From: Ophioceras dolichostomum
Lineage: Eukaryota; Ascomycota; Sordariomycetes; Magnaporthales; Ophioceraceae
DNA: 40,450 nucleotides
Direction: 5' to 3'
Assembly (NCBI GenBank): GCA_003049485.1
Contig: PYST01000350.1
Coordinates: forward strand, 1-40,450
Notes under the pieces: generated by a model
Told to the model about the DNA's origin: nothing
Database searches by the model: none
Seen by the model: only the letters and a program-made list of their open reading frames with translations
Shown: positions 36,401 to 40,450 of the stretch, in pieces
Layout of the letters: each line of letters opens with the position of its first letter
Numbering within the stretch: the stretch's first letter is position 1
Position numbers and translations under genes: made by a program

Positions 36401-37904
36401 AAAAAGTGAAAGAGAGAGATAATGCTGACAGCTCTACGGCACAAGTCGATCATCTTCCTGAAGGGGATATGAGTGCATGCAGACTGGCCTTGATCCCAAC
36501 CTTGGAAGCTAGGTAGCTCCAACTAGGGCCTGGAGTTGGTGCTGCCGTTGCCCCTGGCCTGCATCAAGCACTGGGCGCCCTGCAGATGTTGGGAGCTTGG
36601 GGTCCAAAAACGGTTCGCGAGATAAGTGTGTTTCTTTGTGTTCCTTGGGCACGATTCCAGTCGTACATCCAGCCAGTCCTGGCCTGCGCCCGACAACTTG
36701 AGGACACTCACCAGAAGGCGACCAGGAGCGTGATGTTGTTGTATGTACGGATGGAACGTGTATGGACTAATGCAGAAATCATCACTGTGGAAGCTCATGC
36801 GACGATCTCTGCTTTTGCTCTGTTTCGATCCTCACTTCCAAGGTTACTTTTCTTCCAAGCGCGCGTCTAGAGAACGCTGCTGTACGGCCCTTTGCTCCGG
36901 TTGGTTGCGGGCCTGCGGCTTTGGTGGGTCAATCACGGAGATTGGCCCGGGATGGAGGTGCCGTCCTCGCGTCCTCTCCTGAGTCTCCTCTTCCTGCTGT
37001 CATTCATTCCCCTCAACTCAGCTGGGTCCGTCTCCGAAATGCATATGCGTGCATCACTGCATCCTCTTCTTCAACGAAGCACGGCTGTTGGGCCGGTTGG
37101 CTGGCTCTTTGGACTCCTGCAATTTCATCACCAATGCCGTTTCCCGATCCATCGGGTCTACAGTAGCAACCTGAAAACCCTCGGCGCCAAGGGCCAGCCG
37201 CACTTGGAACAAGCATCCAGATCCTGTCACAGGATTCCCAACTATCCTCTATTCCGAAGCAGGGTTGGATGGACTCACCATCACGTAACTACATGCAAGC
37301 TAGACACCTTCCCAGAGAATCCCGGGACATATGTAGTCGATGAGCGCGCCAGCTAGTGCAAGCTGCCCACTTAGAGTAGCGGCAGCAGGCGCTCAGTCTC
37401 TTGGAGTCAGTTGGGGTGGCGATGATGAACCTTGCTCAAGGATCCTGTTCGCGTCACGTCCAGAAGCGCCAATACCACTCTACCTCGTCACGATCCCTCA
37501 TGCGGTCAATGCCGGTTTCTTCCCCTCCAACTCATACGTCGGACCGAGCCTCATGGAAACCATTTCGGGCCTAACGAGAGGCTCACGTGCCCTATCAGCC
37601 CATCACCATTCTCGGCATCCTATGACCACAATTTGTCCTATAGCCCTTATCCTGTTCACCACCATGCTTGATTTCAATGTGAACCTGAATATGTGTTATC
37701 CAGTAGAATATTCGTGATCAGTACCCTGCGAGGTGTTTCGTGGAGGTATTGTAGTACAACGAGAGCCTAGGACTTGATTGGGCGCTCTTTCGACAGGTCA
37801 ATGTGGGGCCCCAGCACAAAGTGTAGACAAATTTTCTCTCCTCAATATCAGACGTCTGCCGACTGTTCGGCATCGCTCAGGTGCCACAAACAAACAAAGC
37901 AACA
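33462..37904. other. 4.4-kb gene-poor region between MKK and DBP8
   Basis: The flanking genes diverge, so promoters lie at each end. Between them I find only short open frames without splice-linked continuation or family resemblance. Simple sequences include an 11-base-plus G run near 34669-34680, three tandem 9-mers TTGCAGGCG-like at 35142-35168, and the palindrome TACCTAGGTA at 35894-35903. No transposase, reverse transcriptase or tRNA is recognised. It may contain a long 5' leader, a non-coding RNA or decayed sequence. Confidence 0.5.
35142..35168. repeat. Three tandem 9-mers TTG(G/C)AGGCG
   Basis: TTGGAGGCG is followed directly by two copies of TTGCAGGCG. A short tandem in non-coding sequence with no evident role. 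Confidence 0.85.
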
Positions 37905-39711
37905 ATGCCAAAGGTACGAAGGACTGCTCCTCCTCAGAGTGAGTCCGATGAATCGTCAACCGTGAGCTCATCGGACGAGGGCGTCCAGCGCCGTCATGGC
38001 AAGGCTGCGAACCGGTCGGACAGCTCAAGTGAAGACTCGGACCATCTCGACAGTGCGAGTCCTCGCAAAAGGCGAAGGGTCTCTATAGACGTCAGTGACA
38101 ATGACAACGAGGGCAACAGTGATAGTGGCGATGGTGGTGATGGAGACGACGTCGTCAGCAAGAAAGTCCCATCGTTCCAAGTTCCCTCGCGCATCAAGAG
38201 GCAGGCTCGCGCACAGCCACAGGTTACGGATGCTGCACTGGACGCTCCCACTGCCACCACCACCACTGGGGTGCTTGCGCCGACAGATCCGAACACTTCT
38301 TTTGGGTCACTCGGGGTCAACCCGTGGCTTGTCCAGTCCCTGGCCAACATGGCTATCAAGAGGCCAACGGGCATTCAGAAGGGCTGCATCCCCGAGATCC
38401 TGCGCGGCAGAGACTGCATCGGCGGCAGCAGGACGGGCTCGGGCAAAACCGTGGCATTTGCCGTGCCCATCCTGCAGAAATGGGCAGAGGATCCGTCTGC
38501 CATCTTCGCAGTCGTCTTGACCCCAACTCGGTAAGATTCTTAAAAAGACGTTTACATACGATATATCGCCCAAATTTGGCATCAGCGCCTTCAGGAGAGC
38601 ATACGACGAACAGATCTGCTGACGCGAAGCACTACTGTACCCATCTCACAGCGAGCTGGCCCTGCAACTGTACGAGCAGTTCAAGGCCATATCCTCGCCG
38701 CAGGTGCTCAAAGCAGTGCTTGTCACGGGTGGCTCGGACATGAGGCCCCAGGCGATCGCCCTGGCCCAGCGGCCACACGTGGTGATCGCGACCCCTGGCC
38801 GGCTGGCCGACCACATCCGGAGCTCCGGAGAGGACACCATCTGCGGGCTCAGGCGTGTGCGCTTCGTCGTCCTGGACGAGGCAGACCGTCTGCTGGCCGC
38901 GGGTGGGCCCGGCAGCATGCTCCCGGACGTAGAGGAGTGCCTCGGCGTGCTCCCTCCCGCCGCGCAGCGGCAGACTCTGCTGTTCACGGCCACCGTCACC
39001 CCCGAGGTCAGGGCGCTCAAGGACATGCCGCCCAAGCCGGGCAAGCAGCCCGTGTTCGTCTGCGAGGTCGACACCCAGACGCTCGCGATCCCCGCCTCCC
39101 TGAACCAGCTGCACCTCCAGGTGCCCGTGACGCACCGCGAGCACTACCTGCACGAGCTCCTCCTCACGGGCGCCAACGCCGAGCGGTCCGCCATCATCTT
39201 CTGCAACCGGACCGCCACCGCCGCGTTCCTGCACCACCTCCTGCGGCTGCTCGGCCACCGCGTCACGGCCCTGCACTCCAAGCTCGCCCAGCGCCAGCGC
39301 GTCGACAACCTGGGCCGCTTCCGCGCCGCCGCCGCCCGCGTCCTCGTCGCCACCGACGTGGCCGCCCGCGGGCTCGACATCCCCGAGGTGGCCCTCGTGG
39401 TCAACTATGACGTGCCCCGCGACCCGGACGACTACATCCACCGCGTGGGCCGCACGGCGCGGGCGGGCCGCAAGGGCGACGCCGTGACGTTCGTGGGCCA
39501 GCGTGACGTCGACCTCGTGCTCGCCATCGAGAGGAGGGTCGGGAGGCCGCTGCTGGCCTGGTCCGAGGAGGGGGTCAACCTGGAAACCCGGGTCGTTCGC
39601 GACTCGCTGAAGCTGGTGACGGAGAAGAAGCGGGAGGCGCTCTTGGAGATCGAGGAGAATAGGGACGTCGGCGGGAAGAGGAAACGGCAGAAGCAGAAGC
39701 TGCGTGCTTAA
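37905..39711 (+). CDS. DEAD-box RNA helicase Dbp8
   Basis: Dbp8 is a nucleolar helicase for 40S ribosomal subunit assembly. Two exons (37905-38530, 38652-39711) join inside the Arg codon of PTRELA and give 561 residues. The N-terminal ~130 residues are Ser/Asp-rich with a basic KRRRVS patch, probably a nuclear signal. The core then shows GVNPWLVQSLANMAIKRPTG (Q-motif region), SRTGSGKT (about 176), PTRELALQLYEQF, ATPGRLADH, LDEADRLL (about 281), LLFTATV (motif III, Thr instead of the common Ser), IIFCNRT, ATDVAARGLDIP and HRVGRTARAGR. The tail is Lys/Arg-rich. The distinction from other DEAD-box proteins rests on overall resemblance (spacing, TATV motif, short C-terminus), so the family is certain and the Dbp8 label likely. 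Confidence 0.9.
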
Positions 39712-40450
39712 GAGTTCGTGAGCTCTGGTCATGTTTCCCCTATGCCCGCTCTATCTTTCTGTTTCTCTTCGTTACACACAGAATTCGGTACTACATATAT
39801 GGATAGATCTTCGGCATGGCGTCGTCTCGTCCCATAGAGTGACCGAAATCCTCGCTGACATCTCTGCTTCTTAACCAGCTGCCGGTTTCAAAAAAAATCA
39901 CAACGGGCTCCCCGCATAGTGGTGCATCCTGTGTCATTGATAGCGAATTGCTAGCCATGTAAATAAATGCAACCTCCAGACCGTTTTCTCCAGTCCCATC
40001 TCACTAGCTCCCAATACTCAAGCTAGGTTATCCTAGCCTCATCGGCGAGAGAGGCTGGTGCATCTGTGATATTCACGCGCCCGGATAGAGTCACGACGGA
40101 AGACTCGCTCCTCTTCCTGCCCTGGAAAACATCTAGCTTCATCTTCGCGTCTACGCCCCAAGTCCCTACAGGGGTGTTTTCTCTCCAAGACAGAGTAAGT
40201 GCCGAGTGCCCCTGGCACCGGATGCAGCCCTAACGCCGAAACACCCACATTCTCAACTTCTCACCCACCCACTCTCGTGAGTTTCGTCAGACTCGGCCAG
40301 ACAAGCACCTAAGCTCATGAGCACGATGGGGACATGGTATTCTCCCTAAGTCTGATTGGATACCGCCTGGCGGGTAAGATACACAGTAGGCTGTAAGAGC
40401 GGGTCCGTCGGTAGTGAGACAGGATGAGGTTATGGGGAGGAGGGAGGAGG
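39712..40450. other. 3' flank of DBP8, no gene seen
   Basis: This holds the DBP8 3' UTR. A GAGA/GGGAGGAGG purine stretch closes the window. No open frame with support was found on either strand; a gene beginning beyond the edge could have its promoter here. Confidence 0.5.

Noticed and set aside
36892..37356. 154-codon + strand frame with a hydrophobic stretch
   Set aside because: No family resemblance, no splice-linked continuation and ordinary non-coding composition; not enough to call a gene.

Overview
This window is nuclear DNA from a filamentous ascomycete (Pezizomycotina, most likely Sordariomycetes; inferred, not searched). The evidence is widely spaced single genes on both strands, short GT-AG introns of about 50-280 bases, GC-rich third codon positions, long Gln/Asn, Ser and Pro low-complexity tracts inside conserved proteins, and a typical fungal gene set. 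There are no operons, no recognisable transposon, no tRNA that I could find, and no CRISPR array. Two assembly gaps are visible: a single N at 1451 inside a coding repeat, and a 43-base N run at 16199-16241 next to a poly-C tract.

Layout. (1) 574-1966 (+): zeta-toxin-like P-loop kinase interrupted by a pentapeptide repeat. (2) 3060-5631 (-): coronin, six exons. (3) 6595-11142 (-): Snf2/Sth1 chromatin-remodelling ATPase with QLQ, HSA, helicase and bromodomain parts. (4) 12238-13145 (+): Rer1. (5) 14045-15649 (+): Paf1. (6) 16261-18318 (-): CAP10-like GT90 glycosyltransferase. (7) 19088-19881 (-) and 20739-21536 (+): ribosomal proteins uS8 and eS12, head to head. (8) 21922-22491 (-): parvulin Pin4/Par14. 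(9) 22769-24697 (-): a YDG/SRA-domain protein recovered by joining three exons. (10) 26026-29388 (+): Pus7 pseudouridine synthase with a very long insertion. (11) 31805-33461 (-): cell-wall-integrity MAPKK (Mkk1/2). (12) 37905-39711 (+): DEAD-box helicase Dbp8.

The genes are mostly independent housekeeping functions: actin, chromatin and Pol II transcription, ER retrieval, ribosome structure and assembly, RNA modification, and MAPK signalling. I see no gene cluster acting as one pathway, although several products (uS8, eS12, parvulin, Pus7, Dbp8) serve ribosome or RNA biology. I built the exon structures by hand from splice signals and reading-frame continuity. For every spliced gene the exons join in frame and give a protein of plausible length.

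The least ordinary items are the YDG/SRA protein with its 18-bp minisatellite tail, the Pus7 insertion carrying seven SPV/SPT motifs, and the repeat-split zeta-like kinase. Gene-poor stretches at 29389-31804 and 33462-37904 contain only simple repeats and weak ORFs. I did not find a convincing new multi-gene system.
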